From contig JAJYDX010000001.1 in the NCBI GenBank assembly GCA_021777135.1, positions 496,001-560,000 on the forward strand: 64,000 nt of DNA. Direction: 5' to 3'. The notes below the pieces were generated by a model, which saw only the letters and a program-made list of their open reading frames with translations, searched no databases and was not told the origin of the DNA. The position numbers and the translations under genes are program-made. Below, piece by piece: positions 52,872 to 62,986 of this stretch (positions are counted from its first letter, which is position 1; each line of letters begins with the position of its first letter). The stretch is from a bacterium. Its GTDB lineage: Bacteria; SZUA-79; Acidulodesulfobacterales; Acidulodesulfobacteraceae.

Positions 52872-52911
52872 TTATTTATTAAAATAAAAAATAAAAAATA
52901 AAAAGATTTTA

Positions 52912-53913
52912 ATGAGCCTAGAGATTAAAAATTTTACAGTGGAACTTCGCAAGGATAATGCTAGTTCTATTAACGTAACTGATGATTTATATTTAAAGGT
53001 TGATGAAGGAGAGGTAGTTTCGGTAGTAGGGGAGTCCGGAAGCGGTAAATCTTTTTTGGGACTGTCTATTTTAAGGCTTAATCCTTCGCATATTTCAAAT
53101 ATTATTTCCGGTGAAGTTAAAATAAGATGCAAATCGCAGAATGAAGAAATAGACATTATGAAACTTGAGCCTGAAAAACTCATTGGAGTCAGAGGCAGGC
53201 TAATATCCATGATATTTCAGGATCCGAATACGTCTTTAAATCCAGTTATGAAAATAGGAGAACAGATAACTGAAGCTATACTGGCGCATAAAAAAATCCC
53301 TAAAAAAGAAGCTAAAGATATAGCTATTTCATATCTGGACTCTATGAATATAGACGGAAAATCAAGATTTGCTTCTTATCCATATGAATTATCAGGAGGA
53401 ATGAGACAGAGGGTTATGATTGCTATGGCAATGGTTTTAAACCCTTGTTTTTTGATAGCCGACGAGCCTACGACCGCTTTAGACGTTACGACCTCTCTTC
53501 AGGTTTTAAAACTCATAGGAAATATAAGGAAAAAATCTAATATAGGTGTGATTTTCATAACCCATGATCTCACCATAGCGAAAAGCATATCCGACAGAAC
53601 CTATGTATTTTATGCCGGACATGTTATGGAATCAGGAAACACAGAGGATTTAATAAATAATCCTATGCATCCTTATACTTTTTCTTTAATTAAAAGCGTT
53701 CCATCTTTGTCTGCGGATTATGTTCCGAAACAAAAACTTTTTACTATACCAGGTTTTCTCAAAAAAGACGATTTTAGCAAAGGTAAGTGCAGGTTTTATT
53801 CCAGATGCTTTAAAAGAGACGATGAATGTTTAAGAGATATACCGCTTAAAAGCTTTACGGATTCAGGACAAGAAGCAAGATACGTAAGATGTATAAAAGT
53901 AAACAATGTGTAA
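52912..53913 (+). CDS. oppD: Oligopeptide/nickel-type ABC ATPase (OppD-like)
   Basis: A 333-aa ABC ATPase. Walker A GESGSGKSF, Q-loop MIFQDPNTSLNP, signature LSGGMRQR and Walker B CFLIADEPTTALD come first. A C-terminal oligo_HPY domain carries cysteines (CRFYSRCFKRDDEC), which may bind a [4Fe-4S] cluster as in OppD/DppD. It powers peptide, dipeptide or nickel import. Only its OppF partner follows; permease and binding-protein genes are not adjacent. Confidence 0.9.
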   Translation: MSLEIKNFTVELRKDNASSINVTDDLYLKVDEGEVVSVVGESGSGKSFLGLSILRLNPSHISNIISGEVKIRCKSQNEEIDIMKLEPEKLIGVRGRLISMIFQDPNTSLNPVMKIGEQITEAILAHKKIPKKEAKDIAISYLDSMNIDGKSRFASYPYELSGGMRQRVMIAMAMVLNPCFLIADEPTTALDVTTSLQVLKLIGNIRKKSNIGVIFITHDLTIAKSISDRTYVFYAGHVMESGNTEDLINNPMHPYTFSLIKSVPSLSADYVPKQKLFTIPGFLKKDDFSKGKCRFYSRCFKRDDECLRDIPLKSFTDSGQEARYVRCIKVNNV

Positions 53914-53928
53914 TTTATTAATAAAAAT

Positions 53929-54741
53929 ATGGACAAAAATATAATTTTATCCGTCTCTAATCTTTCCAAACACTATAAATATTACAAAACATTATTCGAT
54001 ATTAAAAAAAACGTAGTTAAAGCCGTTGACGAGGTATCTTTTGACATATTTAAAAATGAAATATTTGCGGTAGTAGGGGAAACCGGATGCGGTAAATCTA
54101 CGCTATCAAAGTTGCTTTTGGGGCTGACCGAAAAAACATCAGGAGAGATATATTTCAAAGGCGAGATTCTTGATTATGGAATTAAAAAAAAGGATTTTAG
54201 AAAACAAATACAGATACTTTTTCAGGATCCATATTCATCGCTTAATCCTAAAAAAAAGATTTATAAATTAATATCTTACCAGGCGGTTAAGAACGGCATT
54301 ATTAAAAACAGGCACAAGGACAGAGTAGATTTTTCTGCAGAACAGCTTAAAAAAGTAGGGTTGCCTGAGAGTACCGCTTTAGATTACCCTCATATGCTTT
54401 CGGGCGGACAAAGGCAGAGGGTTGGAATAGCAAGATGTCTTTCGGTAAATCCGGAACTACTTATTCTAGACGAACCTGTTTCCGCTTTAGACGTCTCAAT
54501 ATCCGCACAAATTTTAAATCTTTTGATGGATTTACAGAAGAAAAACGGTATAAGTTATATATTTATTACACACGATTTAAAATTAGTCAGACATCTTGCT
54601 GACAGGGTTTGTGTAATGTTCGGCGGAAAAATAATGGAGATTGCTAAAACAGAAGATTTTTTTAACTCTCCCATGCACCCGTATTCAAAAACCCTTTTAG
54701 AATCTATGAATTATATGTCATTTACTCGTCGGAATCTTTAA
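53929..54741 (+). CDS. oppF: Oligopeptide-type ABC ATPase (OppF-like)
   Basis: A 270-aa ABC ATPase with Walker A GETGCGKST, Q-loop LFQDPYSSLNP, signature LSGGQRQR and Walker B LLILDEPVSALD. It is the natural partner of OppD encoded 15 bp upstream. It is shorter than typical OppF because the C-terminal oligo_HPY region is nearly absent. It overlaps the convergent DksA-like gene by 20 bp. Confidence 0.9.
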   Translation: MDKNIILSVSNLSKHYKYYKTLFDIKKNVVKAVDEVSFDIFKNEIFAVVGETGCGKSTLSKLLLGLTEKTSGEIYFKGEILDYGIKKKDFRKQIQILFQDPYSSLNPKKKIYKLISYQAVKNGIIKNRHKDRVDFSAEQLKKVGLPESTALDYPHMLSGGQRQRVGIARCLSVNPELLILDEPVSALDVSISAQILNLLMDLQKKNGISYIFITHDLKLVRHLADRVCVMFGGKIMEIAKTEDFFNSPMHPYSKTLLESMNYMSFTRRNL

Positions 54742-55201
54742 ACGCTTCGTCCCCTTCCATCAATGAAAGCGTACTCAGGTGGTCTATATAGTCTTCGCTC
54801 ATCTTTTTCTTTTCTTCTTCTTCAACTCTTGACTGACAGTTTATACACAGGTTGGAATAAGGTATAATCTTAAGCCTTTTCTTTGAAATAGGTTCTCCGC
54901 ATTCATCGCATATTCCATAAGTGCCCTCTTTAATTTTTAAAAGAGCATTGTCTATTTCCCTGACTTTTTTTCTTTCCCTGTCTCCAAGCATATAAGACAA
55001 TTCACGGTCTCTTTCACTTGAAGCTATATCGTAATTATCCCCGCGGTATTCAGTCGAGTCTTTTGAGGAACCTTCTTTTATGCCTGCGTCGATCTCCTTA
55101 AAAATATCTTTTTTCATTTTAACCAGGGTCTGGTTGGCAGATTCTATTTCGGCCGGCGAAAATGTATGTTCATCGTTATTTTCTCTATTTTTATTTTTCA
55201 T
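54722..55201 (-). CDS. DksA/TraR-family zinc-finger protein
   Basis: A 159-aa protein with a long charged coiled coil (about residues 15-95) and a C4 zinc finger (CDECGEPISKKRLKIIPYSN, then CINCQ). This is the DksA/TraR layout. DksA-type proteins enter the RNA polymerase secondary channel and, with ppGpp, redirect transcription. No obvious DxxDxA tip is seen, so a DksA function proper is uncertain. Confidence 0.87.
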   Translation of the reverse strand: MKNKNRENNDEHTFSPAEIESANQTLVKMKKDIFKEIDAGIKEGSSKDSTEYRGDNYDIASSERDRELSYMLGDRERKKVREIDNALLKIKEGTYGICDECGEPISKKRLKIIPYSNLCINCQSRVEEEEKKKMSEDYIDHLSTLSLMEGDEAFKDSDE

Positions 55202-55354
55202 ATTTAAAAGCCTCCGTTATGATATATATTTTTATTTTACAATGGGGAACATTTCGGATATACCCCTTGTCTTTTTAAAAAATTTTGAATAGTATATATT
55301 TAAATAGATTTAAAAGCAAGATTAAAAGTTAGCGGGAATTAAGGAGACCTTTTA

Positions 55355-56842
55355 ATGAATAAAAAAAGAGTTTTCGATTACGGATATGCAGGTAAAGAAA
55401 AAAAAGAAGAGGGCGTCAGGACTTCTTCTCAGATAGATAGAGACAGGATAATACATTCTAGCGCATTCAGGAGAATGAGAAATAAAACGCAAGTTTTTGG
55501 AGTTTTTACGCTAGATTATTACAGGACCAGGCTTACGCATTCCCTTGAAGTGTCACAGATTGCAAGGGCAATAACTTCTATTTTAAATAAAAAATACCAA
55601 TTAAATATAGATATTGACCTCGTTGAAGCGATTTCTCTGGCGCATGATATAGGGCATCCCCCGTTTGGGCATCTTGGGGAGTTCATTATAAACGAAGAAC
55701 TTAAGAAAGCTACGGGTGGAAAATTAGGATTTGAGGCAAACGCACAGAACATAAGAATACTTGATTTCTTGGAAAAAAAGTTTTACGATCCAAAAAAAAA
55801 TAAGATATATGGAATCAACCCGTCTCTTAAAACTATTGACGGAATTTTAAAATATAAAATTCCGTATTCTTTATCAGATAAAAATAAACATTTTATTTAC
55901 GATAACGATATATTTATTCTTGAGAAACTTCACGGAAAGGATTTTATAAATTATTTAAAGAAATATTCGGCATTTTTAAACGACACAAAAAATAAAAAAA
56001 CAAAAGAGATTTTTTTTGAATTTTCTAGATGTATAGAATGTCAAATATTAAACGCAGCAGATGATATAGCTTATGCTACGCATGACATAGAAGACGGCGT
56101 GGAATCCAAACTTATTGACATAGGAGGACATTTTAAAGTAAATAAATATCTAAAAGAAAGCGGACGTTTTGGAAAGGATTCTATTAATAAAATAGCCGAG
56201 CAGGTAGATAATTTCTTTTTTAATCTTAGGAATATTTTTAAAGTTTCAGAAAACAAAGAAACGTGGAGTATGAACGATGCTGTCAGCCGCCAAAACTCTA
56301 TGCGGCATATAAAAGTCAAAACAGACCTGAAAGAATTTTTTTCAAATTATATTTCAAAATTTATTTTAAATATAGATTTAGAGAAAAGGTATGAAGGCAT
56401 TGGAAATCTTGGATTAAGTTTGAGGTCTAAAGATAAAGATTTTATATCTGGTATTCCGATAAATTTAGGGGATGATTCATATAAATATGGTATTGTATGG
56501 AAAAACGGGGTAAATTTGGAAATTAGCGCGTTAAAGCAAATTTCTTACAGACTTGTTATGGAAAATAGGGAAATACTTTTAAACAGATATAAAGCCGAAA
56601 ATATTATAAGGAAGCTTTTTTGCGTTTTTTCCGATTTTAAAAATATCAAACTCTATCCTGACGACTTTCAAGAGCTTTACGAGTTTGGATTTTATGACTG
56701 TTTTGGAAAGAATAAAAACGAAAAAACTGGTTTTCTGGTAATGTGCGCCGATTATATTGGCGGAATGACTGATATGTATGCGATGAAGCTGTATTCATCG
56801 CTGTTCAACGAAAGGAATTTTTCAGATATACCGCATGCATAA
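55355..56842 (+). CDS. dgt: dGTP triphosphohydrolase-like protein
   Basis: A 495-aa HD-domain protein of the dGTPase family. The motifs SSAFRRMRNKTQVF and RLTHSLEVSQIAR, the metal-binding AHDIGHPPFGHLGE and a later DDIAYATHDIED complete the HD site. It cleaves dNTPs to deoxynucleosides and triphosphate, controlling nucleotide pools. AAGGAGA lies upstream of the ATG. Confidence 0.93.
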   Translation: MNKKRVFDYGYAGKEKKEEGVRTSSQIDRDRIIHSSAFRRMRNKTQVFGVFTLDYYRTRLTHSLEVSQIARAITSILNKKYQLNIDIDLVEAISLAHDIGHPPFGHLGEFIINEELKKATGGKLGFEANAQNIRILDFLEKKFYDPKKNKIYGINPSLKTIDGILKYKIPYSLSDKNKHFIYDNDIFILEKLHGKDFINYLKKYSAFLNDTKNKKTKEIFFEFSRCIECQILNAADDIAYATHDIEDGVESKLIDIGGHFKVNKYLKESGRFGKDSINKIAEQVDNFFFNLRNIFKVSENKETWSMNDAVSRQNSMRHIKVKTDLKEFFSNYISKFILNIDLEKRYEGIGNLGLSLRSKDKDFISGIPINLGDDSYKYGIVWKNGVNLEISALKQISYRLVMENREILLNRYKAENIIRKLFCVFSDFKNIKLYPDDFQELYEFGFYDCFGKNKNEKTGFLVMCADYIGGMTDMYAMKLYSSLFNERNFSDIPHA

Positions 56843-56846
56843 ATTA

Positions 56847-57425
56847 CTAAAACAAACTGTTTTCAACTATTTCGCATATAATATGCGCTATTAAAATGTG
56901 ATTCTCTTGAATTCTTGGCGTGTCTTCGGATGGAACCCTGATAAGTAGTTCGCATGTCATAGATTCCGCCATTTTTCCGCCATTTATGCCTGTAAAGCCT
57001 ATTATTCTCATGCCTATATTTTTCGCAGTATTTATTGCAGATAAAATATTTTTAGAATTTCCTGAAGTCGATATTCCCCAGAAAATGTCGCCTTTTTTTG
57101 CGTTTGCTTCAAGCTGGCGCGAAAATACATTCGAAAAATCATAATCGTTTGCTATCGCGGTAAGGTTTGAAGTATTTACAGTAAGGCTCTCTGCCGCAAG
57201 CGCTTTTCTCTCTTTGTAAAATCTCGAAACAAGTTCTGCTGCTATATGCTGGGCATCTGCCGCCGAGCCGCCGTTTCCAGCAATAAAAACTTTTCCCCCG
57301 TTATCGTATGCCGAAATAATAATATTAGATATTTTTTCAATGGTTTTTAAAATTTCATTGTCGTTAGATGTCAAATCTAATATTTTTTTTGCGTCCGCGA
57401 ACCTTTTTTCTATTATATTTTTCAT
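56847..57425 (-). CDS. gmhA: Phosphoheptose isomerase
   Basis: A 192-aa SIS-domain protein with AGNGGSAADAQHIAAELVSRF, the GmhA signature. It converts sedoheptulose 7-phosphate to D-glycero-manno-heptose 7-phosphate for the lipopolysaccharide core. This is good evidence for a Gram-negative envelope. It is the last gene of a seven-gene operon starting with purH, 18 bp after purE. Confidence 0.94.
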   Translation of the reverse strand: MKNIIEKRFADAKKILDLTSNDNEILKTIEKISNIIISAYDNGGKVFIAGNGGSAADAQHIAAELVSRFYKERKALAAESLTVNTSNLTAIANDYDFSNVFSRQLEANAKKGDIFWGISTSGNSKNILSAINTAKNIGMRIIGFTGINGGKMAESMTCELLIRVPSEDTPRIQENHILIAHIICEIVENSLF

Positions 57426-57443
57426 TTTAATATATCCCTATGG

Positions 57444-57932
57444 TCATTTTTTATTAAGCTCTTCATCTGCTTTTATTACAGATTCGGACATTTCTTTTCT
57501 GTATTGTTTAAGTTTTTCCGTCAAAGCTCCATCCGATAATGCGAGAATGGATAAGGCTAAAAGGGCGGCGTTAACGCATCCGCTCTTACCTATCGCTGTG
57601 GTGGCTACTGGTATTCCTCCGGGCATTTGAACTATTGACATAAGGCTGTCTAGTCCGTTAAGGGCAGATGCGTTAAGAGGAACGCCTATAACTGGAAGAA
57701 CTGTCATTGCCGCAATAACCCCCGGAAGATGTGCGCTCATACCAGCGGCCGCGATTATTACTTTTAATTTTTCTTTCTCTGCGGACTCGACGATTTCCAT
57801 GGTTCTTTTTAGCGTTCTATGAGCAGATGAAATATGAAGTTCATAAGAAATTCCAAATTTTTTAAGCGTTTCTGTTGTCCCCTCTATGTCATTTAAATCG
57901 TTTTTTGAACCTACAAGTATTAAAACATCCAT
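57444..57932 (-). CDS. purE: N5-carboxyaminoimidazole ribonucleotide mutase
   Basis: A 162-aa PurE class I protein. The phosphate-binding LVGSKNDL and the catalytic segment ISSAHRTLKRT, then AAAGMSAHLPGVIAA and PVIGVPL, are complete. It rearranges N5-CAIR to CAIR in purine synthesis. No purK lies next to it. It is cotranscribed with mtnP upstream and gmhA downstream. Confidence 0.96.
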   Translation of the reverse strand: MDVLILVGSKNDLNDIEGTTETLKKFGISYELHISSAHRTLKRTMEIVESAEKEKLKVIIAAAGMSAHLPGVIAAMTVLPVIGVPLNASALNGLDSLMSIVQMPGGIPVATTAIGKSGCVNAALLALSILALSDGALTEKLKQYRKEMSESVIKADEELNKK

Positions 57933-57976
57933 ATGTTTCCTCCATTTTATAAACAGTTGATTCTAATATATTCTTA

Positions 57977-58843
57977 TCAGTCGTATAAATCAAATATAGA
58001 TAATTTTTTCAGCGTTTCTTCTGGAACATCTTTTTTTGCCGTTACCAATGATTTTTGTAACGACAAGCCGCAAAAACATTCTTTGTTAGAAAAATCAATT
58101 TTGCCGGCAGACTCTTTAATTATATTTTTTGCTTTTTCGGCATTTTCCAGAAGAATCTTTATTATCATATCGGCTGTGACGTTTTCCTCTTCCTCATGCC
58201 AACAGTCGTAATCGGTCGCCATAGCTATGGTAGCATAGCAAAGCTCTGCTTCTCTCGCAAGCTTTGCTTCGGTTGCGTTAGTCATGCCTATTACGTCCAT
58301 TCCGTTATTTTTATAAAAGAATGATTCGGCTTTTGTTGAAAATTGAGGACCTTCTATGCAAAGGTAAGATCCTCCATCGTGAAAAGTGATGCCAAGCGCC
58401 TTACATGCGTTTATAACAATCTTACGGAGATATGGACATACTGGTTCAGCCATGGAAACATGGGCTACAATGCCGTTTCCGAAAAAAGTACTTTTTCTGT
58501 TCTTAGTAAAGTCGAAAAACTGGTCTGCTATAACCATATCGCCAGGTTTAATTTCTTTTTTAAGGCTTCCTACCGCACTTACTGAAATTACTTTTTCGAC
58601 CCCGGAAACTTTTAAAGCATAGATATTTGCGGCGTAATTTATTTCTGAAGGGGTAATTTTATGACCCTTGCCGTGTCGGGGCAGAAAAACGATATTTCTG
58701 CCGTTTATTTCTCCGAATACGAGATTGTCTGAAGGTTTTCCGAAAGGAGTGTCCACCGATTCTTCTCTGACGTTTTTTAGCCCATCCATTTGATATAATC
58801 CGCTCCCACCTATTATCCCCAGAATATCCGGTTTTCCTCTCAT
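57977..58843 (-). CDS. mtnP: S-methyl-5'-thioadenosine phosphorylase
   Basis: A 288-aa type II nucleoside phosphorylase. [13 protein letters not shown] opens the fold, [18 protein letters not shown] carries the phosphate site, and [13 protein letters not shown] and [14 protein letters not shown] match MTA phosphorylases. It splits methylthioadenosine to adenine and methylthioribose 1-phosphate, salvaging adenine for the purine pathway encoded around it. Confidence 0.93.
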   Translation of the reverse strand: MRGKPDILGIIGGSGLYQMDGLKNVREESVDTPFGKPSDNLVFGEINGRNIVFLPRHGKGHKITPSEINYAANIYALKVSGVEKVISVSAVGSLKKEIKPGDMVIADQFFDFTKNRKSTFFGNGIVAHVSMAEPVCPYLRKIVINACKALGITFHDGGSYLCIEGPQFSTKAESFFYKNNGMDVIGMTNATEAKLAREAELCYATIAMATDYDCWHEEEENVTADMIIKILLENAEKAKNIIKESAGKIDFSNKECFCGLSLQKSLVTAKKDVPEETLKKLSIFDLYD

Positions 58844-58867
58844 ATAGTCTCCCCCTTTTTAATTTAT

Positions 58868-59521
58868 TTATCCTTTATTTTTTATGGAACATATAAGTCT
58901 TTTTCTGATATTGTTATCCCCCTCGCGGATTATTTCTATATCTTTTTTTTCTATTTTTATTATAGTCGATGAACCGCCGGCAAGTTCTCCGGCATTTACG
59001 GCAAAAATATTTATAACGGATTTGGCAGATAATAATTTTTCATTTAATTCGTTAAAATCAGAAAAACTTTCTTTTCCCGATATATTTGCGCTAGTAGATA
59101 TTATGGGAAAATCTATATCTTCAAATAGTCTGGCGACGAAAGGATGCGGAGAAATTCTGGCGCCAACTGATTCAGAACCAGCGGTAAATAAATAACCGTC
59201 CGCGATTTTCTTAGGTTTTAAATTAAAAATAATCGTAAGAGGTCCGGGCCAAAATTTTGATATGAAATCTTCTTCGCGCCTGTTAACCATTGCAAAATTT
59301 AAAAGCATTTTCATATCTTTAACCAAAAAAGGAAGAGGCTTATCCATTGACCTCCCCTTTAATTCGTAAATTTTTCTAACGGCTAAATTATCTATGGCAT
59401 TAGCGCCAAAGGCATAAGAAGTTTCGGTCGGATAGATTATGATGCCCGAATTCATTAAATGATATTTTATATCTATATAATCGGCATCGCTTATAGAAGT
59501 TAAATTATATATTTTCACCAT
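58868..59521 (-). CDS. Threonylcarbamoyl-AMP synthase (Sua5/YrdC family)
   Basis: A YrdC-domain protein of about 217 aa with the ATP/threonine site IIYPTETSYAFGANA, KGRSMDKPLPFLV, WPGPLTIIF and ISTSANISGKE. It makes threonylcarbamoyl-AMP for t6A37 of ANN-decoding tRNAs. The open frame reaches 59605, but the ATG at 59521 (MVKIYNLTS) gives the normal length and begins 2 bp after the upstream gene ends. I therefore prefer it. Confidence 0.92.
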   Translation of the reverse strand: MVKIYNLTSISDADYIDIKYHLMNSGIIIYPTETSYAFGANAIDNLAVRKIYELKGRSMDKPLPFLVKDMKMLLNFAMVNRREEDFISKFWPGPLTIIFNLKPKKIADGYLFTAGSESVGARISPHPFVARLFEDIDFPIISTSANISGKESFSDFNELNEKLLSAKSVINIFAVNAGELAGGSSTIIKIEKKDIEIIREGDNNIRKRLICSIKNKG

Positions 59522-59523
59522 AT

Positions 59524-59982
59524 TTATTTTTTGTTTTGAGGCATTTCTTCGTGAGAAGAAACTATTACGTAAACTCCGCAAAGAGTCACGAATATTCCAA
59601 ACCATCTTAACGGAGGAACAAATTCCCTGAGGGTTAAAGCGGCAAGTATTACGGTCAGTATTATGCCTATGCTTACAAAGGGATATGCGACGGACAGGTC
59701 TATTTTTGATAATACTTTTATCCAGAAAAACATCGATATTAAATATAAAAATATTCCAACCGCGACGAATTTATCCGTAAAAATAATAAATAAAATTTTT
59801 ATAATTCTAATGAAAGCGTTGTAATCATGATATCTAGCAGATGGAAGCAAATGATGAAGGCTTTGACCTAATTTTTTTAATTTGCTCATCCCGTATTTCA
59901 TTAACAGCTGGGCTAAAACGCCCATAATAACACTTATTAATAGATTTATTAATACCTGAGGCTTTAATTTATGGGCGGGCAT
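59524..59982 (-). CDS. EamA/SMR-type small membrane transporter
   Basis: A 152-aa protein with four predicted transmembrane helices and the drug/metabolite transporter motif LSVAYPFVSIGIILTV near the third helix. This resembles ArnE/EmrE-like half-size carriers that work as dimers. The substrate is unknown. A lipid-linked sugar or a cation is possible. It overlaps purD by 14 bp and is part of the purH-gmhA operon. Confidence 0.78.
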   Translation of the reverse strand: MPAHKLKPQVLINLLISVIMGVLAQLLMKYGMSKLKKLGQSLHHLLPSARYHDYNAFIRIIKILFIIFTDKFVAVGIFLYLISMFFWIKVLSKIDLSVAYPFVSIGIILTVILAALTLREFVPPLRWFGIFVTLCGVYVIVSSHEEMPQNKK

Positions 59983-61252
59983 AAATTTTCCCTATATCTT
60001 TTCTATAGTATTTATTTTCAAAATTAATTTTTTTTGCGATATCATAAACGGCGCTATTTATTTCCAACTCTTTTCCTCTAGCGCAGATATTTATCACTCT
60101 GCCTCCGGTCGTATAATATTTTTCGCCGGTTTTTTTTGTACCCGCGTGAAAAATAAAATATTCGGCTGATTTCATATGTCCAAGGCATTTAAGTCCGTCG
60201 TTAAAAGAAACTTCATATCCTGTTTTGTATTTGTTAGGGTATCCGTCCGAAGAAAGAACAAGGCAAATAGAATTGCTATTGTCAAAAATTAGTTCGTAAT
60301 CTTTTAAATTTTCGTTAATTACGCTTAAAAATAAATCCAGAATATCTGATTCAAGTCTTATAAGTATAGACTGCGTTTCGGGGTCGCCGAATCTTACGTT
60401 AAATTCCAAAACGTAAATTTCTTCATTTTGGATCATAAGTCCGGCATAAAGTATGCCTTTATATTTTATGCCTTCTTTTTTTAATCCTTCTAGTGTTGGT
60501 TCTATAACAGTTTTATTTATTTTATTCGTAAGATTATCGGAAACATATGGGTTTGGGGTTATAGCGCCCATACCCCCGGTATTGTCGCCCGTATCGCCGT
60601 CGCCTATTTTTTTATAATCCATGCTGGTAATTAATGGTTTATAAGTGTTTCCGTCCACGGCTACCATGTAAGACAACTCAAAACCTTCAATAAAGTCTTC
60701 TATTATGACCGTTTCTCCGCTATCCCCAAATATTTTCGCGTTAAAAATAGAGTCTAACGTGTTTTCGGATTCTTTTATATTTTTAGAAATAAAAACCCCT
60801 TTTCCGGCGGCAAGACCGCTTGCCTTGATAACTAACGGATGTTTTTTGCCGGCAACGAATTTTTGCGCAGTTTGAAAATCTGAAAAGGCTTTATATTCAG
60901 CTGTTTTGATGTTATATTTTTTTAGAAAGTCTTTAGAAAATTTTTTTGAAGATTCTAATAAGGATGCTTTTCTATCCGGTCCGAATATTTTTAACCCTGC
61001 CGCTGTAAATTCGTCGACTATACCCATAGAAAGCGGAATTTCCGGACCTATAACTGTTAAGTCTATTTTATTTTCCAAAGCGAAAGAAAGAAGTCCTTTT
61101 ATATCGTCCTGTTTTATGGGAACATTCAAGGCTATTTCAGCAGTTCCTCCGTTTCCGGGGGCGCAGAATATTTCAGTTTCTTTTTTTGACCTCTTAATGG
61201 CAGAGGCTATAGCATTTTCTCTTCCGCCGGAACCTACGATCAATATTCTCAT
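59969..61252 (-). CDS. purD: Phosphoribosylamine-glycine ligase
   Basis: A 427-aa ATP-grasp enzyme joining phosphoribosylamine and glycine to form GAR in purine synthesis. VGSGGRENAIASAIKRS opens the N domain, HPLVIKASGLAAGKGVFI forms the ATP-grasp lid, and LEFNVRFGDPETQ carries metal ligands. Complete and typical in length. It starts 4 bp after purH ends. Confidence 0.97.
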   Translation of the reverse strand: MRILIVGSGGRENAIASAIKRSKKETEIFCAPGNGGTAEIALNVPIKQDDIKGLLSFALENKIDLTVIGPEIPLSMGIVDEFTAAGLKIFGPDRKASLLESSKKFSKDFLKKYNIKTAEYKAFSDFQTAQKFVAGKKHPLVIKASGLAAGKGVFISKNIKESENTLDSIFNAKIFGDSGETVIIEDFIEGFELSYMVAVDGNTYKPLITSMDYKKIGDGDTGDNTGGMGAITPNPYVSDNLTNKINKTVIEPTLEGLKKEGIKYKGILYAGLMIQNEEIYVLEFNVRFGDPETQSILIRLESDILDLFLSVINENLKDYELIFDNSNSICLVLSSDGYPNKYKTGYEVSFNDGLKCLGHMKSAEYFIFHAGTKKTGEKYYTTGGRVINICARGKELEINSAVYDIAKKINFENKYYRKDIGKIYARP

Positions 61253-61256
61253 AATT

Positions 61257-62837
61257 TTAATGTTTAAAATGCCTGATATTAGTAAAAATCATCGGTATAT
61301 TTAATTTATTAGCCGCTTCGATAACCTCGTCGTCCCTTATGGATCCTCCGGGTTGTATAATACCGTTTACCCCAATTTCGGCTGCGTATTCCACGGAATC
61401 TTTGAAAGGAAAAAAGCCGTCTGATGCCATGACGAACCCCTTTAACGAGCCGTAAGCGGTTTTCATTTTTTCGGCCGCAAATACAGCGCTGTCTATTCTA
61501 GACATCTGTCCGGCGCCTATACCTACTGTAGCCCCATTTTTTGCATATACTATGGCATTAGATTTGACGTGCTTGGCAATTTTCCACGCAAATATAAGGT
61601 CGTTTTGAACCGATTCGAGCATTTTAACTTTCGTTACAGTCTTAAAATTGGACGTATCGTCCAAAATATCGTCTTTTTCCTGAACGAGAATTCCATCCGA
61701 AGCGCTTCTGAATGATGGAAAGTCATTATTTGACCGCAATGAATCATTATTAAAGCGGATTATTATAGTATTTTTTTTTGTTGCCAATATTTTCATGGCT
61801 TCTTTGGAATATTCGGGAGCTAAAATTATTTCAACGAAAAAAGGTTTAATTTCAGCTGCTGTTTCTGCGTCCAGTTTATTATTGAAACCTATTATTCCGC
61901 CGTAAGAAGATACTTCGTCCGTTTTCCTTGCGTTAATGAAGGCATCCTTCTGAGAAATACTGCTTGTGGCAGCACCGCAAGGGTTAGTATGTTTGACGAT
62001 TACTGAAAAAAAACCATCCGATTTATTTTTATTAAAATCTTTGATTATGCCAAGGGTTGAATCTATATCTAAAATATTATTATAAGATATATCTTTGCCG
62101 GAAAGTTTTTCAAACGGCATAGGTTTGTCAATTCCGTAAAAAGCCGCTTTTTGATGAGGGTTTTCTCCGTATCTAAGGTTTAATATTTTTTTAAGCTTAA
62201 TATTTAATTCATTAGTTTTATTTTCATAGAAACCGTAGTCTATGCCGGGGCTTTCAGGATTTAAAAAATCTGCTATCATTCCGTCGTATTCCGCGGTATG
62301 TTTAAAAGCTTCATATGCGTAAAGTTTTTTGACTTCAACAGGAATCACTTGTTTATTTTTAAGAAATTGAATTATATTTTGATAAAATGAAGGATTTATA
62401 ACAACGGTAACGTCTTTAAAATTTTTTGCCGCAGCTCTTAAAAGCGATACTCCTCCTATATCTATAAATTCAATCTTTTCGTCGAAAGTTATATCTTTAT
62501 CTTTCATTTCTTTAAAGGGATAAAGGTTTACTATAACAAAATCTATAGGGTTTATGGAGTTTTTTATAAGGTCATCCCTGTGGTTTTCATTTTCCCTTAT
62601 AGATAAAATTCCGCCAAAAATAGCAGGATGCAAAGTTTTCACTCTTCCGTCCAAAATTTCGGGAAATCCGGTTATTTCATCTATTTTTTTTAACTTTACA
62701 ATCCCAGCCGATTTCAAAAATTTATATGTGTTTCCGGTCGCAATTACAGTATAACCGGCAATCTCTAAATGCGTAGCCAGTTCAGTTATATCGGTTTTAT
62801 CATAAACCGATATAAGAGCGTATCTTGTTTTGTTCAT
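61257..62837 (-). CDS. purH: Bifunctional AICAR transformylase / IMP cyclohydrolase
   Basis: A 526-aa PurH for the last two steps to IMP. The N-terminal cyclohydrolase region (about residues 1-200) has ALISVYDKTDI and GGVSLLRAAAKN. The C-terminal transformylase has LRYGENPHQKAAFYG, VKHTNPCGAAT and IQPGGSIRDDEVI. It leads a tight seven-gene minus-strand operon (purH, purD, a transporter, a Sua5-like gene, mtnP, purE, gmhA). Confidence 0.97.
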   Translation of the reverse strand: MNKTRYALISVYDKTDITELATHLEIAGYTVIATGNTYKFLKSAGIVKLKKIDEITGFPEILDGRVKTLHPAIFGGILSIRENENHRDDLIKNSINPIDFVIVNLYPFKEMKDKDITFDEKIEFIDIGGVSLLRAAAKNFKDVTVVINPSFYQNIIQFLKNKQVIPVEVKKLYAYEAFKHTAEYDGMIADFLNPESPGIDYGFYENKTNELNIKLKKILNLRYGENPHQKAAFYGIDKPMPFEKLSGKDISYNNILDIDSTLGIIKDFNKNKSDGFFSVIVKHTNPCGAATSSISQKDAFINARKTDEVSSYGGIIGFNNKLDAETAAEIKPFFVEIILAPEYSKEAMKILATKKNTIIIRFNNDSLRSNNDFPSFRSASDGILVQEKDDILDDTSNFKTVTKVKMLESVQNDLIFAWKIAKHVKSNAIVYAKNGATVGIGAGQMSRIDSAVFAAEKMKTAYGSLKGFVMASDGFFPFKDSVEYAAEIGVNGIIQPGGSIRDDEVIEAANKLNIPMIFTNIRHFKH

Positions 62838-62986
62838 AATTATAAAATCCTTTTTTTGTTTTAATTTGATTTTAAAATATTATATATAGTAAAATATATG
62901 AAAATTTATTATATTCTACTAATTTTGGATATTTATTTCAATACCTCAAGATTTAATAAAACTTTGAAGGAGGAAACTGAAATCTA

